Assembly (NCBI GenBank): GCA_035499735.1
Contig: DATJYC010000062.1
Span: forward strand, 84,279-148,278
Length of the DNA stretch: 64,000 nt
Reading direction: 5' to 3'
Source: VBDM01 sp035499735
GTDB taxonomy: Bacteria; Pseudomonadota; Gammaproteobacteria; Burkholderiales; SG8-39
The notes below the pieces were generated by a model. It searched no databases. It was not told where the DNA came from and saw only the letters and a program-made list of their open reading frames with translations. Of this stretch, positions 10,757-19,518 are shown piece by piece. The position numbers and the translations under genes were made by a program. Position 1 is the stretch's first letter. Each line of letters starts with the position of its first letter.

Positions 10757-11554
10757 ATGTACGCATTCGAATATCAAAAGGCAAAATCGGTCGAAGACGC
10801 CGCCAAGATCATCGCCAAGGACTCCGACGCCAAGGTGCTGGCGGGCGGGCAGAGCCTGGTCGCGACGATGAAGCTGCGCCTTTCCAAGCCTTCCACCGTC
10901 GTCGACCTGAGCTCGATCAAGGGCCTGTCGGGGATCAAGGTCGACGGCAAGAACGTGACCATCGGCGCGATGACGCGCCACGCCGAGGTCGCCGCCTCTG
11001 CCGACGTCAAGAAGGCGATTCCGGCGCTCGCGGCGCTCGCAGGCGGAATCGGCGACCGCATGGTGCGCAACATGGGCACCATCGGCGGATCCATCGCCCA
11101 CAGCGACCCCGCGGCCGATTACCCCGCGGGCGTCCTCGGGCTGGGCGCGACCATCGTCACGAACAAGCGCAAGATCGCAGCCGACGACTTCTTCAAGGGG
11201 CTGTACGAGACCGCCCTCGGCAAGGGCGAGATCATCGAGCAGGTGGTATTCCCCATCCCCAAGCGCGCGGCCTATATGAAGTTCAAGAACCCGGCGTCGC
11301 GTTTCGCCATCGTCGGCGTCTTCGTCGCCGACACCGGTTCGGGCGCGCGCGTCGCCGTCACGGGCGCGGGCCCGTGCGCGTTCCGCGTGGCCGCGATGGA
11401 AAAGGCGCTCGCATCGAAGTTTGCGCCCGACTCGGTCGCCAGCATCAGCGTCCCCGAGAAAGGGCTCAACTCGGACCTGCACGCCAAGGCCGATTACCGT
11501 GCGCACCTCATTACGGTGATGGCGCGGCGCGCGGTCGAGGCGGCCGTCAAGTAG
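10757..11554 (+). CDS. coxM: CO dehydrogenase-type medium subunit, FAD-binding
   Basis: 265 aa. FAD-binding PCMH domain with the diphosphate-contacting motifs AGGQSL (29-34) and TIGGS (108-112), followed by the C-terminal CO_deh_flav domain. It completes the (SLM)2 enzyme, taking electrons from CoxS and passing them to an acceptor. It starts 10 bp after coxL behind AAGGAGAAG. A strong intrinsic terminator lies about 125 bp downstream, so the structural operon seems to end here. Confidence 0.92.
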   Translation: MYAFEYQKAKSVEDAAKIIAKDSDAKVLAGGQSLVATMKLRLSKPSTVVDLSSIKGLSGIKVDGKNVTIGAMTRHAEVAASADVKKAIPALAALAGGIGDRMVRNMGTIGGSIAHSDPAADYPAGVLGLGATIVTNKRKIAADDFFKGLYETALGKGEIIEQVVFPIPKRAAYMKFKNPASRFAIVGVFVADTGSGARVAVTGAGPCAFRVAAMEKALASKFAPDSVASISVPEKGLNSDLHAKADYRAHLITVMARRAVEAAVK

Positions 11555-11680
11555 CGAGAGACATCCGGGAGTCCCCGGTGCCCGGGGCCCGCGTGCCGTC
11601 CTCGCGGCGGCGCGAACGGTCGGGGATCAAACTCTTCCGGACCCGACGAGGGCTGATCTCCTCGAGGGGATCCCGACCGG

Positions 11681-11712
11681 CCCTCCCCCGATCGATTCGG
11701 GGGAGGGTTTTT
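11681..11712 (+). terminator. Rho-independent terminator after coxSLM
   Basis: A perfect 10-bp GC-rich stem (CCCTCCCCCG at 11681-11690 pairing with CGGGGGAGGG at 11698-11707) with a 7-nt loop is followed directly by a T run (TTTTTATT). It lies between coxM and moxR, so moxR and the ccm genes are probably transcribed from their own promoter or by read-through. The last 20 bp before moxR have little room for a promoter beyond the terminator itself. Confidence 0.85.
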
Positions 11713-11732
11713 ATTGATGGCATAATCCGCCC

Positions 11733-12641
11733 ATGACTCTCCCGAAATCCATAGACGACACGCTCGACCTGCTCGCGCGCGCCGACTACGTCGCCGAGCG
11801 CAGCCTCGCCACGGCCGTCTTTCTCGCGCTGAAAATGGGGCGGCCGCTGTTTCTCGAGGGCGAAGCCGGCGTCGGCAAGACCGAGATCGCCAAGGTCCTA
11901 GCCGGCGGCCTCGGGCGGCGCCTGGTGCGCCTGCAATGCTACGAGGGCCTGGACATCGCCTCCGCTGTATACGAGTGGAACTACTCGCGCCAGATGATCG
12001 AGATCCGGCTCGCCGAGGCCGAGGGCACGCGCTCCCGCGACGCGCTGTCGCAGGACGTCTTCTCGGAGAAGTTCCTGATACGCAGGCCGCTGCTCCAGGC
12101 GCTCGAGGGCGACCTGGGCGCCGCGCCCGTGCTGCTCATCGACGAGCTCGACCGCACCGACGAGCCGTTCGAGGCGTATCTGCTCGAGGTGCTCTCGGAT
12201 TTCCAGGTGACGATCCCCGAGATCGGAACGGTGAAGGCGAAGGAGCCGCCGATCGTCGTGCTCACCTCCAACAGGACACGCGAGATCCACGACGCCATCA
12301 AGCGTCGCTGCTTCTACCACTGGGTGGACTACCCGGACGCGCTTCGCGAGCTGGACATCCTGAAGCGCAAGGCGCCGGAGGCCCCGGAGAAGCTCTCGCG
12401 CGAGGTCGTCGCCTTCGTCCAGCGGCTGCGCAAGATGGACCTGTTCAAGCTGCCCGGCGTGGCCGAGACGATCGACTGGTCGAAGGCGCTGGTGGCCCTC
12501 GACAAGATGACGCTCGATCCGCAGACCGTCAACGACACGCTCGGCACGCTGCTCAAGTACCAGGACGACATCACCCGCGTGCGCGGCAGCGACGCCGAGC
12601 GCCTGCTCGCCGAGGTCCGGGCGGAGCTCGCCGCCGCCTGA
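11733..12641 (+). CDS. coxD: MoxR-family AAA+ ATPase, CoxD type
   Basis: 302 aa. Walker A is GEAGVGKT at 43-50, Walker B is VLLIDELDR near 131-139, and a sensor 1 region follows (VVLTSNRTREIHDAIKRR). MoxR ATPases work with VWA-domain partners. In carboxydotrophs CoxD with CoxE activates the active site of CO dehydrogenase, probably by partial unfolding and sulfur/copper insertion. The cognate CoxE-type VWA gene is not next door but at 29127, about 16.5 kb away. The stop codon is 5 nt from the ccmA start, so it leads the ccm operon. Confidence 0.88.
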   Translation: MTLPKSIDDTLDLLARADYVAERSLATAVFLALKMGRPLFLEGEAGVGKTEIAKVLAGGLGRRLVRLQCYEGLDIASAVYEWNYSRQMIEIRLAEAEGTRSRDALSQDVFSEKFLIRRPLLQALEGDLGAAPVLLIDELDRTDEPFEAYLLEVLSDFQVTIPEIGTVKAKEPPIVVLTSNRTREIHDAIKRRCFYHWVDYPDALRELDILKRKAPEAPEKLSREVVAFVQRLRKMDLFKLPGVAETIDWSKALVALDKMTLDPQTVNDTLGTLLKYQDDITRVRGSDAERLLAEVRAELAAA

Positions 12642-12646
12642 CCGCG

Positions 12647-13279
12647 GTGCAGACCCCGCTCGAGGCGATCGACCTCCGCTGCGTGCGCGGCGAGCGCACG
12701 CTCTTCGAAGGTCTTTCCTTCACGCTCGAAGGCGGCGATCTGCTGCGGATCGGCGGCCCCAACGGCTCGGGCAAGACCAGCCTCCTGCGCATCGCCTGCG
12801 GCCTGCTCGAGCCCGAAAGCGGAGAGGTCCGCTGGGGCGGGGAGAGCATCCTCAGGCTCAAGGAGGAATTCTGGGTCAGGCTGCTGTACATCGGCCACGC
12901 CAACGCGCTCAAGGACGACATGAGCGCGGTGGAGAACCTCGGCGTCGCGTCGACCCTCGCCGGCATCGTCGCCGACGGGCGACAGGTCGCCGAGGCGCTG
13001 GTCCGGCTCGGGCTCGCGGGGCGGGAGAACCTGCCCGTGCGCGTGCTGTCTCAGGGGCAGCGGCGGCGGGCGGCGCTGGCGAGGCTGGCTCTCGGCGCGG
13101 CCGTGCCGCTGTGGGTGCTCGACGAGCCGTTCACCGCGCTCGACGCCAAGGCGGTCGAGAACGTGCAGGAGCTGATGCGCGGTCACGTCTCGCGCGGCGG
13201 CGCGGTGCTCTACACCACGCACCACGAGGCGGATATCGGCGCCGCGGGTTCGCGGCGCATCGACCTCGCGGGCGGCTGA
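12647..13279 (+). CDS. ccmA: cytochrome c biogenesis ATP-binding protein CcmA
   Basis: 210 aa from a GTG at 12647, 5 nt after the moxR stop; no better start exists because the P-loop follows at residues 37-44 (GPNGSGKT). The ABC signature is LSQGQRRR, followed by the Walker B region VPLWVLDEPFTALD. CcmA energises the CcmABCD complex, which releases holo-CcmE from CcmC at the cytoplasmic membrane. It is the first gene of a complete ccmABCDEFGHI operon. Confidence 0.92.
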   Translation: MQTPLEAIDLRCVRGERTLFEGLSFTLEGGDLLRIGGPNGSGKTSLLRIACGLLEPESGEVRWGGESILRLKEEFWVRLLYIGHANALKDDMSAVENLGVASTLAGIVADGRQVAEALVRLGLAGRENLPVRVLSQGQRRRAALARLALGAAVPLWVLDEPFTALDAKAVENVQELMRGHVSRGGAVLYTTHHEADIGAAGSRRIDLAGG

Positions 13280-13280
13280 A

Positions 13281-13949
13281 ATGATCGCGGCGCTGCGCTG
13301 CCTTATTCTGCGCGACCTGCGGCTCGCCGCGCGGCGCAGCTCCGACGTGCTGACGGTGCTTCTATTCTTCGTGATCGTGGTGAGCCTGTTTCCCCTCGGA
13401 GTCGGACCCGACCCCAAGCTGCTGCGCACCGTGGCGCCCGGCGTCCTCTGGGTGGCCGCGCTGCTCGCCTCGATGCTCGCGCTCGGCCGGGTGTTCGCGG
13501 CCGATCACGCCGACGGCACGCTCGAGCAGATGATGCTCGGCGCCACCCCCCTGGGGGTCATCGTGGCAGCCAAAGTGTTGGCACATTGGCTCATCACCGG
13601 CCTGCCGCTGGTGCTGATCTCGCCCGTTTTGGCGCTACAATTTGATTTTTCTCAAGATCTCCTCGGCGTGTTGATCCTATCGTTGGCCTTGGGTACGCCA
13701 ATCCTCAGTCTCATCGGCGCGATCGGCGCGGCGCTGACGCTGGGATTGAGGGGCGCGGGCGCGCTCCTGTCGCTGCTGGTGCTGCCGCTCTACGTTCCGG
13801 TGCTGATCATCGGGGCGGGCGCGGCCGACGCCGCGGCCTCGGGCCTGGGCGGAACCGCCCAGCTGCTGCTCCTCGGCGCGATGCTGATCGTCGCCGGGGT
13901 GTTCGCCCCATGGGCGGCCGCAGCGGCGCTTCGCATCTCGGTGGAATAG
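13281..13949 (+). CDS. ccmB: heme exporter membrane protein CcmB
   Basis: 222 aa, about six transmembrane helices, the family's normal length. LRLAARRSSDVLTVLLFFVI at the N-terminus and the FAADHADGTLEQMMLGATPL segment are characteristic. It forms the membrane part of the CcmAB transporter. It begins 1 nt after the ccmA stop and ends 9 nt before ccmC. Confidence 0.92.
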   Translation: MIAALRCLILRDLRLAARRSSDVLTVLLFFVIVVSLFPLGVGPDPKLLRTVAPGVLWVAALLASMLALGRVFAADHADGTLEQMMLGATPLGVIVAAKVLAHWLITGLPLVLISPVLALQFDFSQDLLGVLILSLALGTPILSLIGAIGAALTLGLRGAGALLSLLVLPLYVPVLIIGAGAADAAASGLGGTAQLLLLGAMLIVAGVFAPWAAAAALRISVE

Positions 13950-13958
13950 CGATCGGAA

Positions 13959-14699
13959 ATGGGAATCAACTGGTTCAAGTACTCCTCGCCGCAGACCTTC
14001 TTTCCCCTCGCGGGCAGGCTCGCCTTCGTTTTCGGCGCGCTCGCCCTCGCCGCGTGCGCGGCGGGCCTCTACCTCGGCTTCTTCGTCGCTCCGACCGACG
14101 CCCAGCAGGGCGAGTCCTACCGCATCATCTTCATCCACGTTCCCGCGGCGTGGATGTCGATGTTCCTGTACGTGGTCATGGCGTTCTGGGCGGGAGTGGG
14201 CCTCGCGTTCAACACGCGGCTCTCGGGCATGATGGCGAGCGCGATCGCGCCGACCGGGGCGCTGTTCACCTTCATCGCGCTGTGGACCGGCTCCTTCTGG
14301 GGCAAGCCCACCTGGGGAACGTGGTGGGTCTGGGACGCGCGCCTCACCTCCGAGCTGATCCTCCTGTTCCTCTACCTCGGCTTCATGGCGCTGCAGGCGG
14401 CGATCGACGATCCCCGCCGCGCCGACAGGGCGGGAGCCTTGCTCGCGCTCGTCGGCGTGGTCAACGTTCCGATCATCTATTTCTCGGTGCAGTGGTGGAA
14501 CACGCTGCACCAGGGCGCGTCGGTGAGCCTCACCAAGTCTCCGACCATGGCGACGACTATGGTCGCCGGCATGCTCGTCATGACGTTCGGATTCTGGTTC
14601 TACGGCATCGCCGCGGTGCTGCTGCGCGCGCGCTGCATCATGCTCGAGCGCGAGCGCGGGAGCGAATGGGCGATGCACTACGCGAGGGCGGCGGCGTGA
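13959..14699 (+). CDS. ccmC: heme handling protein CcmC
   Basis: 246 aa with six predicted membrane helices and the tryptophan-rich WWD motif (GTWWVWDARLTSELILLF) between helices. Periplasmic histidines flank it (FIHVPAAW and WWNTLHQGAS). CcmC loads heme covalently onto CcmE. The stop codon overlaps the GTG start of ccmD. Confidence 0.93.
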   Translation: MGINWFKYSSPQTFFPLAGRLAFVFGALALAACAAGLYLGFFVAPTDAQQGESYRIIFIHVPAAWMSMFLYVVMAFWAGVGLAFNTRLSGMMASAIAPTGALFTFIALWTGSFWGKPTWGTWWVWDARLTSELILLFLYLGFMALQAAIDDPRRADRAGALLALVGVVNVPIIYFSVQWWNTLHQGASVSLTKSPTMATTMVAGMLVMTFGFWFYGIAAVLLRARCIMLERERGSEWAMHYARAAA

Positions 14700-14845
14700 A
14701 CTGGGGAAGCCTCGGCAACTTCCTCGCCATGGGCGGCTACGGCCTGTACGTCTGGGGCTCCTACCTCGTGACGCTGGCGCTCATCGTGGCGGAGGTGGTG
14801 CTTCTGGCCAAGCGCAGGCGCAACGCGGTAGGGCGCATCCGGTGA
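14696..14845 (+). CDS. ccmD: small membrane protein CcmD
   Basis: 49 aa, starting with GTG inside the ccmC stop (GTGA at 14696-14699) and ending inside the ccmE start. It has one membrane helix (SYLVTLALIVAEVVLLA) followed by a basic tail KRRRN, the normal CcmD pattern. It stabilises CcmE in the CcmABCD release complex. It is short and easily missed; position, size and topology support the call. Confidence 0.88.
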   Translation: MNWGSLGNFLAMGGYGLYVWGSYLVTLALIVAEVVLLAKRRRNAVGRIR

Positions 14846-15309
14846 AGCCCCGGCACAAGCGCATCGCCATGATCGCGGTGGGCCTCGCGGCCCTTTCCGC
14901 CGCAGCGGCCTTCGTGCTCGCCGCGTTCCGTGAGAACCTGGTGTTCTTCTTCACACCGACGCAGGTCGAAGCGAAGCAGGTGCCGCAGGGGCGCGCGTTC
15001 CGCATCGGCGGCATGGTCGTGCCCGGCAGCGTCAAGCGACGGGCGGACGGGGTCACGGTCCAGTTCCTCGTCACGGACACGGCGAAGGATGTGCCCGTGG
15101 TATACCGCGGCATCCTGCCCGACCTCTTCAAGGAGGGCAAAGGCGTGGTGACGCAGGGCAAGCTCGGCGACGACGGCGTGTTCTACGCGAGCGAGGTGCT
15201 CGCCAAGCACGACGAGAACTACATGCCGCCCGCCGCCGCCGACGCGATCAAGCAGGCGCAGTCGATCAACGAGAAGGCAACGCATACCCTCGTAGGAGGC
15301 GGCAAATGA
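14842..15309 (+). CDS. ccmE: heme chaperone CcmE
   Basis: 155 aa, GTG start overlapping the ccmD stop. One N-terminal signal anchor, then the beta-barrel domain facing the periplasm. The covalent heme ligand is the histidine of LAKHDENYMPP, which also keeps the nearby tyrosine. It receives heme from CcmC and hands it to CcmF. The 3' end overlaps ccmF by 4 bp. Confidence 0.93.
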   Translation: MKPRHKRIAMIAVGLAALSAAAAFVLAAFRENLVFFFTPTQVEAKQVPQGRAFRIGGMVVPGSVKRRADGVTVQFLVTDTAKDVPVVYRGILPDLFKEGKGVVTQGKLGDDGVFYASEVLAKHDENYMPPAAADAIKQAQSINEKATHTLVGGGK

Positions 15310-17285
15310 TTCCCGAACTCGGTCAGCTGGCCCTCGCGCTCGCCCTTTGCCTCGCCATCGCGCAGACCCTGCTCGGCATCGCCGGCGCGGCGCGCGGCCA
15401 AGCGGTGTGGATGGCGGCGACCCGGCCCGTGGCTCGCGGCCAGTTCGTCTTCGTCGCGATCGCCTTCCTCTGCCTCACGGCGTCGTTCGTCAACAACGAT
15501 TTCACGGTCGCCTATGTCGCTTCCAATTCCAACTCGGCGCTGCCGCTGCACTACCGCATCGCGGGCGTGTGGGGCGGGCACGAGGGCTCGATGCTGCTGT
15601 GGGTCCTGATGCTCTCCGTGTGGACTTTCGGCGTCACGCTCTTCAGCCGGCACCTGCCGCTGGAGATGGTGGCGCGCGTCCTGGGAGTCATGGGCCTGGT
15701 GAGCCTCGGCTTCCTGCTCTTCATCCTGTTTACGTCCAACCCCTTCCTGCGCGTGTTCCCCTCCCCGGCCGACGGCCGGGACCTGAACCCGCTCCTGCAG
15801 GACCCGGGCATGGTGATGCACCCGCCGATGCTCTACATGGGGTACGTCGGCTTCTCGATCGCCTTCTCCTTCGCCGTCGCCGCGCTTCTGTCCGGGCGCC
15901 TGGACGCCGCATGGGCGCGCTGGTCCCGGCCATGGACGACGGCCGCTTGGTGCTTCCTCACCATCGGCATCGCCCTCGGCAGCGGGTGGGCGTACTACGA
16001 GCTCGGCTGGGGCGGCTGGTGGTTCTGGGATCCGGTCGAGAACGCCTCCTTCATGCCCTGGCTCACCGGGACGGCGCTCATCCATTCGCTCGCGGTCACC
16101 GAGAAGCGCGGCGCCTTCCGCAGCTGGACGGTGCTGCTCGCGATCGTCGTCTTCGCGCTGTCGCTGCTCGGGACCTTCCTCGTGCGCTCCGGCGTGCTCA
16201 CCTCGGTCCATGCTTTCGCGACCGACCCCACGCGCGGCATCTTCATCCTCGCGCTGCTCGCGCTCGTGATCGGCGGGTCGCTCCTGCTCTACGTGTGGCG
16301 GGCGCCGAAGGTCGGGCTGGGCGGCGGCTTCGAGCCGCTGTCACGCGAGTCGATGCTGCTCGCGAACAACGTGATCTTCGCCTCGGCGGCCGGCTCGGTG
16401 CTGCTCGGCACGCTCTACCCGCTCGCGCTCGACGCCTCGGGCCTGGGCAAGATCTCCGTGGGACCGCCCTACTTCGAGACGGTGTTCGTGCCGCTGATGG
16501 CGCCCGCGCTTTTCCTCATGGGCGTTGGGCCGCTCGCGCGCTGGAAGAAGGCGAGCCTGCCCGACCTCGCTTCGCGGCTGCGCTGGGCGGCCGCGGCCGC
16601 CGTCCTCGCGGCGCTCGCCCTGCCGTTCGCCATGGGACGCTGGGGCGCGCTGGTGGCGCTGGGGCTGCTCCTCGCCGCCTGGGTCGCGGCGAGCGGGTTC
16701 GTGCAGCTCTACGAGAAGGTCCGCAACGCCGCGAGCGGCGCGAGCGCCTGGACGCGCCTCTCGAGCGTGCCGCGCGCGACATACGGCATGCTGCTCGCCC
16801 ACTTCGGGGTGGCGGTGTTCGTCGTCGGCGTCACGCTGGTGAAGGCCTACGAATCCGAGAAGGACGTGCGCATGGAGCCCGGCGACACGGTCGAGGTCGG
16901 CGGCTACACCTTCCGCTTCGACGGCGTGCGGGACGTGACCGGCCCCAACTACGTCGCCGGACGCGGCCACATCGCGGTCACGCGGAACGGCAGCTTTGTC
17001 ACGACCCTCTACCCCGAGAAGCGCATCTACCGCGTCCAGAATCAGCCCATGACCGAGGCGGCGATCGACACTGGCCTCACGCGCGACCTGTACGTCTCGC
17101 TCGGGGACTCGGTGAGCAACACCGCCTGGGTGGTACGCGTCCACCACAAGCCCTTCGTCGACTGGATCTGGGGCGGGTGCCTGCTCATGGCGCTGGGCGG
17201 CGCGCTCGCCGCGAGCGACCGCCGCTACCGCCTGGCGGCGAGGCGGCCGCGCGAGCAATACGCCGCCGCGGCCGAGATGACCTGA
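15306..17285 (+). CDS. ccmF: heme lyase subunit CcmF
   Basis: 659 aa, a polytopic membrane protein. It has the WWD domain GWGGWWFWDPVENASFMPWL and the conserved GVWGGHEGSMLLW and PPMLYMGYVG segments, with a periplasmic loop near the C-terminus. CcmF, with CcmH and CcmI, attaches heme to CXXCH motifs of apocytochromes. Length and order are normal. Confidence 0.95.
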   Translation: MIPELGQLALALALCLAIAQTLLGIAGAARGQAVWMAATRPVARGQFVFVAIAFLCLTASFVNNDFTVAYVASNSNSALPLHYRIAGVWGGHEGSMLLWVLMLSVWTFGVTLFSRHLPLEMVARVLGVMGLVSLGFLLFILFTSNPFLRVFPSPADGRDLNPLLQDPGMVMHPPMLYMGYVGFSIAFSFAVAALLSGRLDAAWARWSRPWTTAAWCFLTIGIALGSGWAYYELGWGGWWFWDPVENASFMPWLTGTALIHSLAVTEKRGAFRSWTVLLAIVVFALSLLGTFLVRSGVLTSVHAFATDPTRGIFILALLALVIGGSLLLYVWRAPKVGLGGGFEPLSRESMLLANNVIFASAAGSVLLGTLYPLALDASGLGKISVGPPYFETVFVPLMAPALFLMGVGPLARWKKASLPDLASRLRWAAAAAVLAALALPFAMGRWGALVALGLLLAAWVAASGFVQLYEKVRNAASGASAWTRLSSVPRATYGMLLAHFGVAVFVVGVTLVKAYESEKDVRMEPGDTVEVGGYTFRFDGVRDVTGPNYVAGRGHIAVTRNGSFVTTLYPEKRIYRVQNQPMTEAAIDTGLTRDLYVSLGDSVSNTAWVVRVHHKPFVDWIWGGCLLMALGGALAASDRRYRLAARRPREQYAAAAEMT

Positions 17286-17304
17286 GCCCGGAGAGCTCTT
17301 CCCC

Positions 17305-17832
17305 ATGACGCGCTTCGCCATCCCCATCGCCATCTTCGTCGTGCTGCTCGTGCTGCTCGGCGTGGGTCTGAAGCTCGACCCGCGCGAGGTCCCCTCGCCT
17401 CTCATCGGGAAGCCCGCGCCTCACTTCGACCTTCCCGAGCTGCGCGAGGCGTCCAAGACCTTCAGCGAGCGCGACATGCGCGGCAAGGTCTGGGTGCTCA
17501 ACGTCTGGGCGTCGTGGTGTGTAAGCTGCCGCGAGGAGCACCCGGTCCTGCTCGACCTCGCGGCGAGCGGCGCGGTGCCCATCTACGGCCTCAACTACAA
17601 GGACCGGCGCGAGGACGGCCTCGCCTGGCTCAAGGGGATGGGAGACCCCTACAAGGTCTCCATCTTCGACTTCGACGGCCGCGTCGGCATCGACTACGGC
17701 GTCTACGGCGTGCCCGAGACCTATTTGATCGACAAAGCCGGCGTCATCCGCTACAAGCGCATCGGGCCGCTCACGCCGGAGATCGTCAAGGAGACGCTGC
17801 TGCCGCTGGTGCGAGAGCTGGACCGTGCCTAG
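17305..17832 (+). CDS. ccmG: thiol:disulfide interchange protein CcmG/DsbE
   Basis: 175 aa. N-terminal signal anchor (IPIAIFVVLLVLLGVGL), then a thioredoxin fold with the active site WASWCVSCREEHP. The dithiol is WCVSC rather than the more usual WCPTC, which may shift its redox potential. The family cis-proline is in YGVPETYLID. It keeps the CXXCH cysteines of apocytochromes reduced in the periplasm. It overlaps ccmH by 8 bp. Confidence 0.92.
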   Translation: MTRFAIPIAIFVVLLVLLGVGLKLDPREVPSPLIGKPAPHFDLPELREASKTFSERDMRGKVWVLNVWASWCVSCREEHPVLLDLAASGAVPIYGLNYKDRREDGLAWLKGMGDPYKVSIFDFDGRVGIDYGVYGVPETYLIDKAGVIRYKRIGPLTPEIVKETLLPLVRELDRA

Positions 17833-18283
17833 GGCGCCCGCCTTGCTGCTCCTCGCGGCTCTCGCGGCTCCGCTCGCGGCCAAGGAGGCCGCGCCGGCGG
17901 CGGCCGACCCGGTGCTCGAGCAGCGCGTGATGAAGCTCGCCGAGGAACTGCGCTGCCTGGTCTGCCAGAACCAGACCCTGGCCGAGTCGAACGCTCCGCT
18001 CGCCGAGGATCTGAGAAACCAGCTGCGCGAGAGAATGCGCGAGGGGAAGACCGACAGGGAAGTCGTCGATTTCCTGGTCGAGCGCTACGGCGATTTCGTG
18101 CTGTACCGTCCGCCGCTCAAGGCGACGACCGTCCTGCTGTGGTTCGGGCCGCTACTGCTGCTCGCGATCGGGTTCGCCGTGCTGCTGCGCCGCGTGCGGC
18201 GGCGCGCGCCGGAGGAGACCGGGGTCAGCGACGCGGACCGCAAGCGCGCGGCGGAGCTCCTTGCGAGCGGCGAACGGCGATGA
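17825..18283 (+). CDS. ccmH: cytochrome c maturation thioreductase CcmH
   Basis: 152 aa from GTG at 17825, overlapping the ccmG end. A signal peptide (PALLLLAALAAPLAA) precedes the three-helix domain with the redox motif LRCLVCQNQTLAESNAPLA. A C-terminal membrane helix (TTVLLWFGPLLLLAIGFAVL) and a short basic tail follow. It works with CcmG and CcmF on the apocytochrome. It overlaps ccmI by 4 bp. Confidence 0.92.
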   Translation: MPRAPALLLLAALAAPLAAKEAAPAAADPVLEQRVMKLAEELRCLVCQNQTLAESNAPLAEDLRNQLRERMREGKTDREVVDFLVERYGDFVLYRPPLKATTVLLWFGPLLLLAIGFAVLLRRVRRRAPEETGVSDADRKRAAELLASGERR

Positions 18284-19494
18284 CCCCCTTCGTCGTTCTC
18301 GGCGTCCTGTTGGTCACCGGCGCCCTCCTCTTCGTCGTGCCTCCTCTCGCACGCCGGGGCGCCCGCGGGGGTGAATCCCGCGACGCGGTGAACGCCGCCG
18401 TGTATCGCGACCAGCTGCGCGAGCTCGACGCCGACCTCAAGGCCGGGACGCTCGCTCCGGACCAGCACGACAAGGCGCGAACGGAGATCGAGGCGCGGCT
18501 CGCCGCCGACCTGAAAGGGGACGGAGCCGCCGCCGAGACGTCGGGCGGTGCCCGGGGCGCCGCGCTCGCGCTGGGCCTCGCCATCCCCGTGTGCGCGCTC
18601 GCCGTGTATCTGACGGTCGGCAATCCGCGCGCCCTCGGGCCACAGGCCGACGCCGGCGCCTCGCCGCACGGAGTGACCGCGCAGCAGTTCGAAGCCATGG
18701 TCGATCGCCTCGCGGCGCGGCTGGAGTCCAATCCCGGCGACGCCGAGGGCTGGACGATGCTCGGCCGCTCGTATGCGGTTCTCGGGCGCTTCCCGGAATC
18801 CAGCCGGGCGTACGCCAAGGCCGTCGCGCTGGTACCGGACGACGCGCAACTCCTCGCCGACTACGCCGACGCGCTGGCGATGGCCCAGGGGCGCACGCTG
18901 CAGGGCGAGCCGGAAAAGATCATCAAGCGCGCGCTGGCGGCCGATCCGAACAACGTCAAGGCGCTGGTGCTCGCGGGCACGGCGGCCTTCGACCGCAACG
19001 ACAAGGCCGGCGCGGCCGGCTTCTGGGAACGGGCGCTGGCGGTCCTGCCGGCCGACTCGGAGATGGCCGGGCGGGTGCGCGCGAGCATCGTCGAGGCGCG
19101 GGGCGGCGGCCCGGTCGCTCAGGCCCCCAAGGCCCCGAAGGCCGCCGGCGGCGCCCGGGTGAGCGGGACGGTCAAGGTCGACCCCAGGCTGGCCGCCAAG
19201 ATCGCGCCCGACGACACCGTCTTCATATTCGCGCGCGCCGCGGAGGGCCCGCGCATGCCGCTCGCGATCCTGCGCAGGCAGGGACGCGATCTTCCGGTCA
19301 GCTTCACGCTGGACGATTCGATGGCGATGGCGCCGCAGATGCGGCTATCGGCGTTCCCCAAGGTCGTGATCGGCGCGCGCGTGTCGAAGACGGCGAACGC
19401 GACCGCGAGCCCCGGCGACCTGCAGGGCCTGAGCCCGGCCGTACAGGTCGGCGCGACCGGCGTTGCAGTCACGATAGACTCCGAGGTGCGCTAG
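18280..19494 (+). CDS. ccmI: cytochrome c maturation protein CcmI with TPR domain
   Basis: 404 aa from the ATG at 18280, overlapping the ccmH stop. Two N-terminal membrane helices (residues ~1-22 and ~95-115) bracket a cytoplasmic loop with the YRDQLRELDADLKAG leucine-zipper-like segment. A periplasmic TPR region follows (NPGDAEGWTMLGRSYAVLG, then a second repeat), and the C-terminal ~110 residues form a beta-rich domain found in long CcmI proteins. The TPRs bind the C-terminal ends of apocytochromes. It is the last gene of the ccm operon and ends 24 bp from the convergent mtrB-like gene. Confidence 0.9.
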   Translation: MTPFVVLGVLLVTGALLFVVPPLARRGARGGESRDAVNAAVYRDQLRELDADLKAGTLAPDQHDKARTEIEARLAADLKGDGAAAETSGGARGAALALGLAIPVCALAVYLTVGNPRALGPQADAGASPHGVTAQQFEAMVDRLAARLESNPGDAEGWTMLGRSYAVLGRFPESSRAYAKAVALVPDDAQLLADYADALAMAQGRTLQGEPEKIIKRALAADPNNVKALVLAGTAAFDRNDKAGAAGFWERALAVLPADSEMAGRVRASIVEARGGGPVAQAPKAPKAAGGARVSGTVKVDPRLAAKIAPDDTVFIFARAAEGPRMPLAILRRQGRDLPVSFTLDDSMAMAPQMRLSAFPKVVIGARVSKTANATASPGDLQGLSPAVQVGATGVAVTIDSEVR

Positions 19495-19518
19495 AAAACG
19501 GGCCGGCGGGCGGAGCCG

